64,000 nt of DNA, taken from contig JAODME010000015.1 of the NCBI GenBank assembly GCA_025465095.1, positions 1 to 64,000 on the forward strand, written 5' to 3'. A program made the position numbers and the translations under genes. This DNA is from Microbacteriaceae bacterium (GTDB lineage: Bacteria > Actinomycetota > Actinomycetes > Actinomycetales > Microbacteriaceae). Below are positions 29,038 to 38,237 of the stretch, one piece after another (the first letter of the stretch is position 1; each line of letters opens with the position of its first letter). The notes beneath the pieces were generated by a model that was given only the letters and a program-made list of their open reading frames with translations, made no database searches and was not told where the DNA came from.

Positions 29038-29646
29038 ATGACAAGTGAGCACTACTTCTCGGCAAGCCCAGAAAGTGAGCTCAACCTCCGCAAATTCAGG
29101 GCGAATCTTGTCGGTCAGAACTACGAGCTGACCACCGCGAGCGGCATTTTCAGTCCCGAACGAATCGATGTCGGCACTCAGGTGCTGCTGGCCAACACCC
29201 CCGCGCCGCCGCCCGGAGGCAATCTTCTCGATATCGGTTGCGGTTGGGGCCCGATCGCATTGAGTCTCGCCATCCAGTCACCTCGCGCGACCGTCTGGGC
29301 TATCGACGTGAACGAGCGGGCGCTCGACCTGGTCCGACGAAACGCATCGGCGCTCGGCCTCGTCAATGTCAACGCGTGCCGGCCCGAGGATGTTCCCGAC
29401 GACCTTCGATTCATGACGATCTGGTCCAACCCGCCTATCCGGGTCGGCAAGAACGAGCTGCATGACCTGCTGAAACGTTGGTTGCCGAGGCTGGACTCGG
29501 CGGCGGACGCTTGGCTGGTGGTGCAGCGCAACCTGGGTTCGGACTCGTTGCACCGGTGGCTGGACGGCGTCCTGCCGGAAGACATGACGGTTCTGCGCGC
29601 CGCCACGAACAAGGGCTACCGGATTCTGCGGGTCCGCCGACGCTGA
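29038..29646 (+). CDS. RsmC-type class I SAM methyltransferase
   Basis: A 202-residue methyltransferase of the small-subunit rRNA guanine-N2 type. Features: ESELNLRKFRANLVGQNYELTTASGIFSPERIDVGT, SAM-binding motif I LLDIGCGWGPIALSLA (about 63-78), WAIDVNERAL and motif IV SNPPIRVGK. It has only the catalytic half of E. coli RsmC. Substrate is inferred (16S rRNA G1207 or similar). Leaderless start with TAGGTT 6 bases upstream, divergent from hflX. Confidence 0.85.
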   Translation: MTSEHYFSASPESELNLRKFRANLVGQNYELTTASGIFSPERIDVGTQVLLANTPAPPPGGNLLDIGCGWGPIALSLAIQSPRATVWAIDVNERALDLVRRNASALGLVNVNACRPEDVPDDLRFMTIWSNPPIRVGKNELHDLLKRWLPRLDSAADAWLVVQRNLGSDSLHRWLDGVLPEDMTVLRAATNKGYRILRVRRR

Positions 29647-29713
29647 CGATACTCGTTGCCTGTTGCCGGGGCGCCGGATAGTGTCGGTCCCGAGTGAACG
29701 GGAGGGACTCGCT

Positions 29714-30601
29714 GTGACCGAGAAGATCGTCCTGGCCACGAACGGCAGCGTCGGGAGCCACGTAGCGCTCGACTGGGTTCTCGAGCGCGGCCGCTCGATG
29801 CCCTTGTCCCTCGAGCTCGTGACGGTGGTGGATCCGGGGCGCGGGAGTGCCGCCGTGTCGTCGGGAAGCCTGCGCGCCGCGTACGAGCGTTCCGTCGCGG
29901 ACGTGCAACGGCGGGTGGAACAGGAGGCCCCGGCGATGGAAGTGGCCGTCTCGATCCGGAGCGGCTCACCCGGGCCGGAATTGCTCGCTGCATCCGCGGA
30001 CGCCGACCTGCTCGTGGTGGGCACGCGAGAGCCCACCGGCTACTTCGCGGGCACGCTCCGTCATCAGCTCGCCGCCGGTGCTCGCTGCCCTGTGGCGATC
30101 GTGCCAGCTAACTGGAAACCTCGAGGTGGTTCCGTCGTCACTGGCGTCGATGACGACGTCACCTCCCGACTGGCGATGCGCTACGCCGCTCGCGAGGCGG
30201 AAAGACTGGGGCGCGAGCTGATCGTCGTGCACGGTTGGCAGGTGTCGGCAGTCCTGGCCGCCTACTGGCTGAGTACGGGCGCCAACCCGATCGCCGAGAT
30301 CCGAACCGCACACCGCGAGATACTCGATCGATCCGTGCAGAGCATTCATGCGGAACACCCCGGTATCACGGTGCGGGACGAACTGGCTCGGGGATCGGTC
30401 TCCCTGGCGCTCGTCGACGCCGCCGAGGGTGCGGAGCTTCTGGTCGTCGGGACTCATCGACGGGGCGTGGTGCCCGGATTGCTCCTCGGCTCCGTGGCCC
30501 ACGACGTGCTGACTACTCTGCCCTGCCCGATCGTCGTGGTGCCGCATCCTGACGAAGCTCCGGCGCACGCGACAAGCTCGTCGGCCTCCGTCACGCGATG
30601 A
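29714..30601 (+). CDS. Tandem universal stress protein (UspA)
   Basis: Two UspA domains in 295 residues (about 5-148 and 155-290). Each ends in the ATP-loop pattern GTRE..G.(L)[16 protein letters not shown] and [32 protein letters not shown]. The G-x2-G-x9-G(S/T) signature is recognisable in both. Start is a GTG with GGAGG 8 bases upstream. The role is presumably stress adaptation. Its end overlaps the convergent dapF by 11 bases. Confidence 0.9.
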   Translation: MTEKIVLATNGSVGSHVALDWVLERGRSMPLSLELVTVVDPGRGSAAVSSGSLRAAYERSVADVQRRVEQEAPAMEVAVSIRSGSPGPELLAASADADLLVVGTREPTGYFAGTLRHQLAAGARCPVAIVPANWKPRGGSVVTGVDDDVTSRLAMRYAAREAERLGRELIVVHGWQVSAVLAAYWLSTGANPIAEIRTAHREILDRSVQSIHAEHPGITVRDELARGSVSLALVDAAEGAELLVVGTHRRGVVPGLLLGSVAHDVLTTLPCPIVVVPHPDEAPAHATSSSASVTR

Positions 30602-31472
30602 CGAGGTTCCCCTCGTAGACAAGCTCGGCCGGCCCGCTCAGTGCGACATGCTCGCCGTCTTCGGTAGGAAACATCCGCACACCCAGGGTGCCGCCCGGCA
30701 CCTCGACCCTCCACTGGTTAGGCGCACCTGCCCCAGCCCAGTAGCGGGTGGCGAGGGCGGCCGCCGCCGCACCGGTTCCACAAGACAGCGTTTCGCCGCT
30801 TCCGCGTTCGTGGACCCGCATGCGGATGTGACCGACGCCATTTCGCACGAGCGGCTCGAGTGGAACGACGAATTCGACGTTCGCGCCGGCGGGGGCCTCC
30901 GGCTCGAGGATGGGGATGAACGACAGGTCGGCGCTTTCGAGTTCCGCCTCGCTCGCGAGCGCGACAACGACGTGCGGGTTGCCGAGGTTGATTCCAAGCC
31001 CCGGTCGGGCAATCTGGAGATTCTTCGCCCGCACGAGGGGCTCGCCCCCGTCGAGCGTCCAGCGCCCGAGGTCGACTTGGAAGCCGGTCGAATTGCGCTG
31101 CACATCACGCACTCCTCCGCGAGTGCCGATGACCATCGTGTCGCCGGGCGGAAGCTCCGCGAGGCCGCTCTCGATGAGGTAGCTCGCGTAGACGCGGATG
31201 CCGTTGCCGCACATCTCTGACGGGGATCCGTCGGCGTTGTGGTAGTCCATGAACCACTCTGCGGCGGCGTCTTCGGCCAGCGCCAGCGCCCCCGCTTCGA
31301 GGTTCCTCGAACGGACAGCACGAATGATCCCGTCGGCCCCGACCCCGAAATGGCGGTCCGCGATGGTGGCGAGTTGGGCAGCGCTCAGCTCTGTCTCGCC
31401 GTCGGGGTCGGCGAACAGCACGAAGTCATTGCCCGTGCCGTGGCCCTTGGTGAAGTGGATGGTCGCGCTCAC
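30591..31472 (-). CDS. dapF: Diaminopimelate epimerase
   Basis: Converts L,L- to meso-diaminopimelate for peptidoglycan and lysine. The 293 residues have both catalytic cysteines: MCGNGIR (start [16 protein letters not shown]) and [11 protein letters not shown]. Its start overlaps the miaA stop (ATGA). Confidence 0.96.
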   Translation of the reverse strand: MSATIHFTKGHGTGNDFVLFADPDGETELSAAQLATIADRHFGVGADGIIRAVRSRNLEAGALALAEDAAAEWFMDYHNADGSPSEMCGNGIRVYASYLIESGLAELPPGDTMVIGTRGGVRDVQRNSTGFQVDLGRWTLDGGEPLVRAKNLQIARPGLGINLGNPHVVVALASEAELESADLSFIPILEPEAPAGANVEFVVPLEPLVRNGVGHIRMRVHERGSGETLSCGTGAAAAALATRYWAGAGAPNQWRVEVPGGTLGVRMFPTEDGEHVALSGPAELVYEGNLVIA

Positions 31473-32392
31473 CCGTCAATGCTAGCCAGAACCGAGCCGA
31501 CGACCGCATCGCTGAGGTCGCTCCGATCGTGCTCGAACCAGTTCGCGGTCGAATAGCGTCGGAACCATCCGACCTGTCGACGAGCGTAGCGCCGGGTGAT
31601 CGCCTGAGTCGCGGCGATGGCGTCACCCTGCGACATCCGGCCGGCCAGCTGAGCGATCGCCTGCGCGTACCCGATCGCACGACTCGCGGTGACGCCGCGT
31701 TCCAGACCGGCGCCGAGCAGCGTCCCGACCTCGTCGAGGAGCCCGCCGCGCCACATTCGGAGCACCCGATCATCCAGGGTCTTGACGAGCTCCTGTCGCG
31801 GGGCGGTGAGCCCGACGATTGTCGCCGGCGTCCAGTGTGTGGACTCGTCGGGCAGGCCGGAACCGAATGACTCGCCGGTCATTTCCACAACCTCGAGCGC
31901 GCGAACGATGCGGCGGCCGTTGTGCGGCCCGATCGCCAGCGCGGCATGTTCGTCACGTCGCCTCAGCCGCTGGTAGAGGATGCCGGGGCCGCTCTCGACA
32001 AGCTCGGCTTCGAGTCGGGCGCGAATCACCGGATCGGTGCCCGGGAAGCGGAAGTCGTAGATGACCGACGACACGTAGAGGCCGGACCCGCCGACGAGGA
32101 TCGGCACGGCCCCGCGGCTCTGGATGTCGGCGATCGCCGCCCGCGCGCTCACCTGGTAGGAGGCGACGCTGGCCTCCTCGGTCACGTCGAGCGTGTCGAC
32201 CATGTGGTGCGGAATACCGCGGCGCTCGGCGGGCGGAAGCTTGGCCGTGCCGATGTCCATTCCGCGATAAAGCTGCATGGCGTCGGCGCCGACAATCTCC
32301 GCGGTACGTCCGAGCGCGGCGAGGGCGTCCGCTATCTCGAGCGAGAGACCCGACTTGCCGGTGCCGGTCGCGCCAACTACGGCGATCAGCAT
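31469..32392 (-). CDS. miaA: tRNA dimethylallyltransferase
   Basis: Adds isopentenyl to A37 of tRNAs reading UNN codons. From the ATG at 32390-32392 it has 307 residues, P-loop GATGTGKSG (7-15), [19 protein letters not shown] and RHD-like RRIVRALEV region, C-terminal [16 protein letters not shown]. It is 7 bases after miaB. In-frame upstream codons are part of miaB and are excluded. Confidence 0.95.
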   Translation of the reverse strand: MLIAVVGATGTGKSGLSLEIADALAALGRTAEIVGADAMQLYRGMDIGTAKLPPAERRGIPHHMVDTLDVTEEASVASYQVSARAAIADIQSRGAVPILVGGSGLYVSSVIYDFRFPGTDPVIRARLEAELVESGPGILYQRLRRRDEHAALAIGPHNGRRIVRALEVVEMTGESFGSGLPDESTHWTPATIVGLTAPRQELVKTLDDRVLRMWRGGLLDEVGTLLGAGLERGVTASRAIGYAQAIAQLAGRMSQGDAIAATQAITRRYARRQVGWFRRYSTANWFEHDRSDLSDAVVGSVLASIDG

Positions 32393-32399
32393 CCTGTCC

Positions 32400-33992
32400 T
32401 CAGCGCTGACCGTCGGTCGGGTCGTAGATTGGAGTGGTCGCCACCCGCAACGTCGGAAGCCCGAGCGAGACCCGGCCGACCACGCCGGTGGATTCGGATG
32501 CCGCCGACGTCGGCGCCGCGCACGACGCTGCCTCCGCGCGATCCCACGCATCGCCCGCGCGCGTGCGCCGGATCACCAGAGCGGATCCGTCCACGCTGTC
32601 GGCGATGAGGTGGAACGGCTTCGCGTCGCTGATGACCACCGTGACGACGTCACCTGGGCGAGGAACGTCGCTGTGCGGCGGCACCTCGAAGTGCACGAGC
32701 CTGCTGTCCTCCGCACGACCGGACAACCGGTGGGTCGCGGCATCCTTCTTTCCCTCCGCGCCGACGAGCACGTTCACCGTGCGGCCGACGAGCTTCTGAT
32801 TCTCCTCCCAGGAGATGCGGTCCTGAAGGGCGACGAGGCGCTCGTACCGCTCCTGCACGATTGCCTTGGGAATCTGGTCTTCCATCGTCCCCGCGGGCGT
32901 GCCGGGGCGGATCGAGTACTGGAAGGTGAACGCCGAGGCGAACCTCGCTTGTTCGACGACGCGAAGGGTGTCCTGGAAGTCCTCTTCTGTCTCGCCGGGG
33001 AAGCCGACGATGACGTCCGTCGAGATCGCGGCATGCGGAATCTTCGCCCGGACCCGATCGAGGATTCCGAGGAATCTCTCGGACCGGTAGCTGCGCCGCA
33101 TCGTCTTGAGGATGCGGTCCGACCCGGACTGCAGTGGCATGTGGAGTTGCGGCATGACGGCCGGCGTCTCCGCCATCGCATCGATGACGTCGTCGGTGAA
33201 GGCTGCGGGATGCGGGCTTGTGAAGCGAATGCGCTCGAGCCCCTCGATTCCCCCTGCGGCGCGCAGGAGCTTTCCGAATGCCTGGCGGTCTCCAAACTCG
33301 ACCCCGAAGGAGTTCACGTTCTGCCCGAGCAGCGTGACCTCGATCGCGCCCTCGTCGACCATCGCCTGCACCTCGGCGAGAATCTCTCCGGGCCGTCGGT
33401 CCTTTTCCTTGCCGCGCAAAGCGGGCACGATGCAGAACGTGCACGTGTTGTTGCAGCCGACCGAGATCGACACCCAGCCGCTGTGGGTGGACTCGCGCTT
33501 CGTGGGAAGCGTCGATGGGAAGACGTCGAGGGATTCGAGGATCTCGAGCTGAGCCTCACCGTTGTGACGCGCTCGCTCGAGCAGCGTCGGCAGCGAGCCC
33601 ATGTTGTGGGTGCCGAACACGACGTCCACCCACGGCGCCTTCTCGAGAATCACGTTCTTGTCCTTCTGCGCGAGGCAGCCGCCGACGGCGATCTGCATTC
33701 CCGCGTGGGACTTCTTCACGGAGGCGAGCATGCCGAGGTTGCCGTACAGCTTGTTGTCGGCGTTCTCCCGTACGGCGCAGGTGTTGATCACGACGACATC
33801 CGCTTGTCCGGTGACCGCGGGAACATATCCGGCCGCCTCGAGAGACCCGCTCAGTCGCTCGGAGTCGTGCACGTTCATCTGACAGCCGTAGGTGCGCACC
33901 TCGTAGGTGCGCGGCGGGGACGACTGAGCCGCGGCCGCGCCGTCAGAGGCTTCGGACGGTGCAAGAACGGATGGCGCCGCGATGATGGTCAT
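32400..33992 (-). CDS. miaB: tRNA-i6A37 methylthiotransferase
   Basis: Radical-SAM enzyme that thiomethylates i6A37, the next step after MiaA. The 530 residues carry cluster-I cysteines Cys37, Cys72 and Cys106 of the UPF0004 domain, the radical-SAM triad CNNTCTFC (Cys180, Cys184, Cys187) and a TRAM domain near 420-490. The C-terminal ~40 residues extend beyond the TRAM domain. The start has TAGGCT 10 bases upstream and no Shine-Dalgarno. The family length is about 480-530. Confidence 0.95.
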   Translation of the reverse strand: MTIIAAPSVLAPSEASDGAAAAQSSPPRTYEVRTYGCQMNVHDSERLSGSLEAAGYVPAVTGQADVVVINTCAVRENADNKLYGNLGMLASVKKSHAGMQIAVGGCLAQKDKNVILEKAPWVDVVFGTHNMGSLPTLLERARHNGEAQLEILESLDVFPSTLPTKRESTHSGWVSISVGCNNTCTFCIVPALRGKEKDRRPGEILAEVQAMVDEGAIEVTLLGQNVNSFGVEFGDRQAFGKLLRAAGGIEGLERIRFTSPHPAAFTDDVIDAMAETPAVMPQLHMPLQSGSDRILKTMRRSYRSERFLGILDRVRAKIPHAAISTDVIVGFPGETEEDFQDTLRVVEQARFASAFTFQYSIRPGTPAGTMEDQIPKAIVQERYERLVALQDRISWEENQKLVGRTVNVLVGAEGKKDAATHRLSGRAEDSRLVHFEVPPHSDVPRPGDVVTVVISDAKPFHLIADSVDGSALVIRRTRAGDAWDRAEAASCAAPTSAASESTGVVGRVSLGLPTLRVATTPIYDPTDGQR

Positions 33993-34093
33993 GATAGAGA
34001 CAAGCCTAACTCGGCGGGCCTGCCGGTTCGCCGGCGCCGCAGGGCACGGCCAGGCCCACTTCGGCCCACCCTGAGGGGTGAGCGCCCGCCGTC

Positions 34094-34867
34094 CTAGCGG
34101 AAGCGCACCGTGCCGCGCCCGGCGTCGAGGGCCTCGTCGACCGCGGTGCGAACAATGGCGGAGGGGTACCCCTTACGCATCAGGAATCCAGAGAGGCGTC
34201 GGGCCGCAGTCGCGTGATCGAGCGAGCGCAGTTGGGGTGCACGTCGGTTTGCGAGTTCTCGCGCCCGGATGAGCTCGCTGTCGTCGTCGAGTTGTTCCAG
34301 GGCGGCATCAATGTGCTCCTGGTCGATGTGGCGTCGGCGGAGTTCCGCGACGAGGGCTCCCTTGCCGAGTCCCTTGCGTTCGTGCTGAGTGCGCACGAGG
34401 GTGTCGGCGAGGGCTGCGTCGTCGAGGAGCCCGACACTTTCGAGGCGGTCCAACTCGGATGCGACGTGTTCCGGTTCGAGCTCGCGTGCGGTGAGGGTCT
34501 TCTCGAGCTCCCACCGGGAGAGACCGCGCCGAGTGAGCGCCGCCATGCTCACATTGGCGGCACGATTGGCCCGCCTGTCGGCCGCCTTATTCGCGGTGCC
34601 CTGCGGTGTGCCCAGCGATGTGTCGGCGCCGAACGCGTCGCTCGCCGATGAACTCGCCAACCAACTCGCCGTCAGGTTCCCCGTCGAGCCAGACGCTTCG
34701 AGAATCGCCCGCTCGGCAGCCGCAGCGGTCGCCGCGGTCAGCGGCTCGGGCGGCGTTACGCCGGGCAGATAGCTGACCCTCGCGAGCGGCGGATCAATCG
34801 CTGCCGCAGGATCGCCGGCCGTGGACCACTCTTCGGATGGGTGGTCCATACCGTCACGGGGATCCAC
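34094..34867 (-). CDS. recX: Regulatory protein RecX
   Basis: Inhibits or tunes RecA filaments. From the GTG at 34865-34867 (VDPRDG) it has 257 residues; CGGAG at the end of recA is its ribosome site and the gap from the recA stop is 4 bases. The C-terminal two-thirds carries the three-helix repeats ([23 protein letters not shown]..., [47 protein letters not shown]). The first ~90 residues are low-complexity Ala/Ser/Pro, not typical of the core. An ATG 18 bases in would remove only six residues. Confidence 0.9.
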   Translation of the reverse strand: MDPRDGMDHPSEEWSTAGDPAAAIDPPLARVSYLPGVTPPEPLTAATAAAAERAILEASGSTGNLTASWLASSSASDAFGADTSLGTPQGTANKAADRRANRAANVSMAALTRRGLSRWELEKTLTARELEPEHVASELDRLESVGLLDDAALADTLVRTQHERKGLGKGALVAELRRRHIDQEHIDAALEQLDDDSELIRARELANRRAPQLRSLDHATAARRLSGFLMRKGYPSAIVRTAVDEALDAGRGTVRFR

Positions 34868-34871
34868 GCCG

Positions 34872-35969
34872 CTACGCTCCGACTGCCTTGCGCGAGGCCA
34901 GCTTTTTCTGGATCGATTCAACCGGAGCCGCGGGGGGCGGTGAATCTGCGGCAGGCGCCGCGGCGTTCGGGTCGGCCACGAGACCGAGCTTGATCTTGAT
35001 TTTCTGCTCAATCTCCGCCGCGATCTGCGGGTTCTTGATCAGGTGGTTGCGCGAGTTCTCCTTGCCCTGGCCCAGTTGGTCACCGTCGTAGGTGTACCAG
35101 GCTCCGGACTTGCGCACGATCTCGTGCTCGACACCGAAGTCGATCAGGCTGCCCTCGCGAGAGATGCCCACGCCGTAGAGGATGTCGAACTCCGCCTGCT
35201 TGAACGGCGGAGCCATCTTGTTCTTCACGACCTTCACGCGCGTGCGGTTACCCACGGCCTCGGTGCCGTCCTTGAGCGTTTCGATGCGACGGATGTCGAG
35301 CCGGACCGACGCGTAGAACTTGAGCGCCTTGCCGCCCGCGGTGGTCTCGGGGCTCCCGAAGAAGACCCCGATCTTCTCGCGCAGCTGATTGATGAAGATC
35401 ATCGTGGTGTTCGTCTGGCTGAGACCACCGGTCAGCTTGCGAAGCGCCTGCGACATGAGGCGAGCCTGCAGCCCTACGTGGGAATCCCCCATCTCGCCCT
35501 CGATTTCGGCGCGGGGCACGAGTGCTGCCACAGAGTCGATGACGATGAGGTCGATCGACCCGGACCGCACGAGCATGTCGGCGATCTCGAGCGCCTGCTC
35601 ACCCGTGTCGGGCTGCGAGACGAGCAGGGCGTCGATGTCAACACCGAGCTTCTTTGCGTACTCGGGGTCGAGCGCGTGCTCGGCATCGATGAAGGCTGCG
35701 ATGCCACCGGCTCGCTGCGCGTTCGCGATGGCGTGCAGCGTGAGGGTCGTCTTACCGGAGGACTCCGGACCGTAGATCTCGACGATTCGTCCGCGGGGAA
35801 GGCCACCGATGCCGAGAGCAACGTCGAGGGCGACCGAACCGGTCGGGATAACCGCGACGGGTGCCCGCTCATCACTGCCGAGGCGCATGACGGAGCCCTT
35901 GCCGAACTGGCGGTCGATCTGGGCGAGTGCTGTTTCGAGTGACTTTTCGCGATCTGCTGGTGATGCCAT
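34872..35969 (-). CDS. recA: Recombinase RecA
   Basis: Strand-exchange protein and LexA co-protease. The 365 residues include Walker [10 protein letters not shown] (67-75), [19 protein letters not shown] and the L2 loop with [28 protein letters not shown] lies 8 bases before the ATG. The C-terminus is extended by Ala/Pro sequence. Directly coupled to recX downstream. Confidence 0.97.
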   Translation of the reverse strand: MASPADREKSLETALAQIDRQFGKGSVMRLGSDERAPVAVIPTGSVALDVALGIGGLPRGRIVEIYGPESSGKTTLTLHAIANAQRAGGIAAFIDAEHALDPEYAKKLGVDIDALLVSQPDTGEQALEIADMLVRSGSIDLIVIDSVAALVPRAEIEGEMGDSHVGLQARLMSQALRKLTGGLSQTNTTMIFINQLREKIGVFFGSPETTAGGKALKFYASVRLDIRRIETLKDGTEAVGNRTRVKVVKNKMAPPFKQAEFDILYGVGISREGSLIDFGVEHEIVRKSGAWYTYDGDQLGQGKENSRNHLIKNPQIAAEIEQKIKIKLGLVADPNAAAPAADSPPPAAPVESIQKKLASRKAVGA

Positions 35970-36198
35970 TTCTGGGGCTCCTTGTGAGTCATGGGGGTGG
36001 TGCGCCTATAGGCTGCCGCTGTACTGCCGAACCGGTGAGACAAGGTCCTGCAGACCGCGACAAGGCTGGTTCTTGCGATGAGTTGATGCGTTGTCGTCGG
36101 TTCGTCGCTGACGAGTGAGACTGTACGCTCGGGGGCCGACATTTCATCGTCCGGCGGGGGCGCAGTGCACACCTCGATTTCGATTGCTCCTGTGCAGG

Positions 36199-36227
36199 AG
36201 TCTATCGAGATCCGAAGTAATGTTCGA
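36199..36227 (-). promoter_or_regulatory. recA SOS promoter
   Basis: TCGAAC (36222-36227) acts as -35, 17 bases, then TAGACT (36199-36204). A LexA box covers the -35 and spacer. Confidence 0.6.
36212..36227. promoter_or_regulatory. LexA box upstream of recA
   Basis: CCGAAGTAATGTTCGA matches TCGAAC-N4-GTTCGA at 10 of 12 positions. Confidence 0.75.
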
Positions 36228-36301
36228 GAACAAGTTCTCGGCGTGTCGCTCGCACTCGGCGACTCAGCGGCGGTCGAGGGGCGATCGGACGGTGACGAGG
36301 A

Positions 36302-36523
36302 CTACTTCTTCGGCAGCTTCCCGACGCCGTGCCACCGCTCCCTAGGCACATCCATCGCCTTGCACAGGGCGAGCCAGACATCGCGAGTATCGGCGCCCGC
36401 GGCAATAGCCTGCACGGCCGTGAGATCTCCGAACTCCACGAGGGCGAGATCCCTGGTGACGGTGCGACCATATGGCTCACCAAACTCGTCGGCCACTGCC
36501 TGCCAGAACTCACTCACGCGCAC
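36302..36523 (-). CDS. DUF3046 family protein
   Basis: A 73-residue basic-ended protein: MRVSEFWQAVADEFGEPYGRTVTRDL ... DVWLALCKAMDVPRERWHG. The family lies near recA across actinobacteria and has no known activity. Start is a GTG with TAGCGT 6 bases upstream. Position between clgR and recA matches the family. Confidence 0.85.
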   Translation of the reverse strand: MRVSEFWQAVADEFGEPYGRTVTRDLALVEFGDLTAVQAIAAGADTRDVWLALCKAMDVPRERWHGVGKLPKK

Positions 36524-36529
36524 GGCTCA

Positions 36530-36535
36530 ACGCTA
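36530..36535 (-). promoter_or_regulatory. -10 box of leaderless DUF3046 gene
   Basis: TAGCGT, 6 bases before the GTG, minus strand. Confidence 0.5.
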
Positions 36536-36561
36536 GCAAGCGCTCGAGTGCCACGGAACGA

Positions 36562-36594
36562 CGAACGCCCCGGCCGCGATGGCCGGGGCGTTCG
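36562..36594 (-). terminator. Terminator after clgR
   Basis: A perfect 14-bp GC stem CGAACGCCCCGGCC / GGCCGGGGCGTTCG with a 5-base loop, starting 9 bases after the clgR stop. It separates clgR from the DUF3046 gene. Confidence 0.75.
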
Positions 36595-36603
36595 GATGAA
36601 CCG

Positions 36604-36912
36604 TCAGCGAACCGCGAGGTTCGCGTCGAAGTTGGCGACGAGATCGTCAGGAACCGTGTCGGGGATCGGGTTGAGCCCCTCAATCACGGCGAGACGATCG
36701 CCTACTTCGCGCATGATGACCGAGATGGGCGTTTCGAGCGCATCCGCGACCGAGGCGAGGATCTCGGAGCTGGCCTCTTTCTGACCACGCTCCACCTCGC
36801 TGAGGTAGCCGAGAGCAACGCTTGCCTTGCTCGCGACCTGACGAAGGGTTCGACCCTTCTGCAGGCGGAAGTCCCGGAGAACATCTCCGATTTCTTGGCG
36901 AACCAGAACCAT
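36604..36912 (-). CDS. clgR: ClgR-type XRE-family transcription regulator
   Basis: A 102-residue protein with a helix-turn-helix of the XRE type (about 7-62, VLRDFRLQKGRTLRQVASKASVALGYLSEVERGQKEASSEILASVADAL). Its location beside recA, cinA and pgsA and its sequence match ClgR, activator of clp and of an SOS-independent recA promoter in other actinobacteria. GGAGGAGGG lies just upstream of the ATG. An AGCGC/GCGCT repeat (36994-37013) upstream might be autoregulatory, but not with the known ClgR spacing. Confidence 0.85.
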   Translation of the reverse strand: MVLVRQEIGDVLRDFRLQKGRTLRQVASKASVALGYLSEVERGQKEASSEILASVADALETPISVIMREVGDRLAVIEGLNPIPDTVPDDLVANFDANLAVR

Positions 36913-37079
36913 GTGGACCCTCCTCCTTAGTGACTTGCTCGTGTTGCGGATGCGGTGTGATCAAGATACAACCACTTGCCGAAAACTCTATCGAGCGCTG
37001 TCTGAATTGCGCTTGTGAATCAGTAGCTGTAACTAGATCGCAACGCGAAACATTCCCTGGGCAGCGGGCGGCCGCGGGG

Positions 37080-37562
37080 CTAACCGTCGAGCAGCGCTTT
37101 CAACGCGGCGAGCGATTCGGAGACGACGCGATCTCGGATCTCCGTGCGCGTCCCCTCGAGATGAAGGGCGACGACGCGTACATCCGCCCCCATGGCGACT
37201 CCGACGAACACCGTCCCCGGCTGCTGTTCGCCCTGCGGGTCGGGACCCGCTACTCCGGTCGTGGAGAGTCCGATGTCGGCGGGAACGCCGTCGACCGCGA
37301 GGAGGTTGCGCACTCCGCTCGCCATCCGCCCCGCCACGTTCGGATGCACCGGCCCGTGCGCTGCGAGCACGTCGTCGGGCACTCCGAGGAGAGTGTGCTT
37401 GAGCTCCGTCGAGTAGGCGACGACGCCTCCGCGGACGACGGCGGATGCGCCGGGGACCGCGATCAGCTCGGCGACGAGCAGCCCGCCGGTGAGTGACTCG
37501 GCGACCGCGATGGTGAGCCGCCGTTCAGTGAGCGCGGCGACCAGCTCGGCCGCGAGCCTCAT
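37080..37562 (-). CDS. CinA-family nicotinamide-nucleotide amidohydrolase
   Basis: From the ATG at 37560-37562 it is 160 residues, the PncC/CinA C-terminal domain: TIAVAESLTGGLLVAELIAVPGAS, GGVVAYSTELKHTLLGV, STTGVAGPDPQGEQQPGTVFVG. Hydrolyses nicotinamide mononucleotide to nicotinate mononucleotide in pyridine recycling. The ATG overlaps the pgsA stop (ATGA). The N-terminal CinA half is absent, as in most actinobacteria. Confidence 0.9.
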   Translation of the reverse strand: MRLAAELVAALTERRLTIAVAESLTGGLLVAELIAVPGASAVVRGGVVAYSTELKHTLLGVPDDVLAAHGPVHPNVAGRMASGVRNLLAVDGVPADIGLSTTGVAGPDPQGEQQPGTVFVGVAMGADVRVVALHLEGTRTEIRDRVVSESLAALKALLDG

Positions 37563-38233
37563 CTCGCGGAGCTCCCCGCCCGATTGAAGCGGTACGCCTT
37601 CCACAGGTAGTCGGCTCCCGTGACGACGGTCACGATGAGTGCGAGCGCCATGAGCGCACCGTTGACCCAGAGGATCCAATCACCCAACACCAGCTGGAGG
37701 GGCACAAGGAAGAACGAGATCGCGACGGCCTGGAGGATCGTCTTGAACTTGCCGCCGCTGGATGCTGGGATGACGCGGGAACGGAGCACGGCGAAGCGGA
37801 ATGCGGTGATGCCGAGCTCGCGGATCAGGATCACGATCGTGACCCACCATGGCAACTCGCCGAGGACCGACAGTGCGACGAGGGCGCCGCCGATGAGTAC
37901 CTTGTCGGCGATGGGGTCGAGGATCTTGCCCAGGTCGGTGACCAGGTTCTGGCGCCGCGCCAGCAGTCCGTCGACGCTGTCGGTGATGATGGCGACGATG
38001 AAGAGGGCCGCCGCGACCAGGCGCAGCGTGCCCAACTCGCCGGCATCAGCGAGCAGCAGCCAGATGAACGCCGGCGCCATGAAGATGCGCACCACGGTGA
38101 TGATGTTCGCGACGTTCCCTGAGCTGGCGGGGGTATCCCCCGCCCGGGCGACGCGTCCGCGCATCGGGTTCGTTCGCACCGTGGGCGGTGGGTCCGTGGA
38201 CGCGGGTTCGGCGGGCGAAGCGTTGGTCGCCAT
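37559..38233 (-). CDS. pgsA: CDP-diacylglycerol-glycerol-3-phosphate 3-phosphatidyltransferase
   Basis: Makes phosphatidylglycerol phosphate. The 224 residues contain the full CDP-alcohol phosphotransferase motif: Asp85, Asp88-Gly89, Ala92-Arg93, Gly102, Asp106 and Asp110. Several membrane helices follow. A GGAG site precedes the ATG. The N-terminal 40 residues are Pro/Ala-rich. Confidence 0.93.
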   Translation of the reverse strand: MATNASPAEPASTDPPPTVRTNPMRGRVARAGDTPASSGNVANIITVVRIFMAPAFIWLLLADAGELGTLRLVAAALFIVAIITDSVDGLLARRQNLVTDLGKILDPIADKVLIGGALVALSVLGELPWWVTIVILIRELGITAFRFAVLRSRVIPASSGGKFKTILQAVAISFFLVPLQLVLGDWILWVNGALMALALIVTVVTGADYLWKAYRFNRAGSSAR

Positions 38234-38237
38234 GGTG

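Larger units (their letters stand above)
35970..36301. other. Intergenic stretch upstream of recA
   Basis: Contains the SOS promoter of recA (36199-36227) and its long leader (about 220 bases to the ATG), plus a perfect palindrome CGAGAAC-AA-GTTCTCG at 36225-36240. A second, closer promoter may exist but I cannot defend one. No coding gene is supported. Confidence 0.6.

Noticed and set aside
32277-34097. 606-residue plus-strand frame
   Set aside because: Antisense of miaA/miaB; composition Arg/Asp-rich, no motif.
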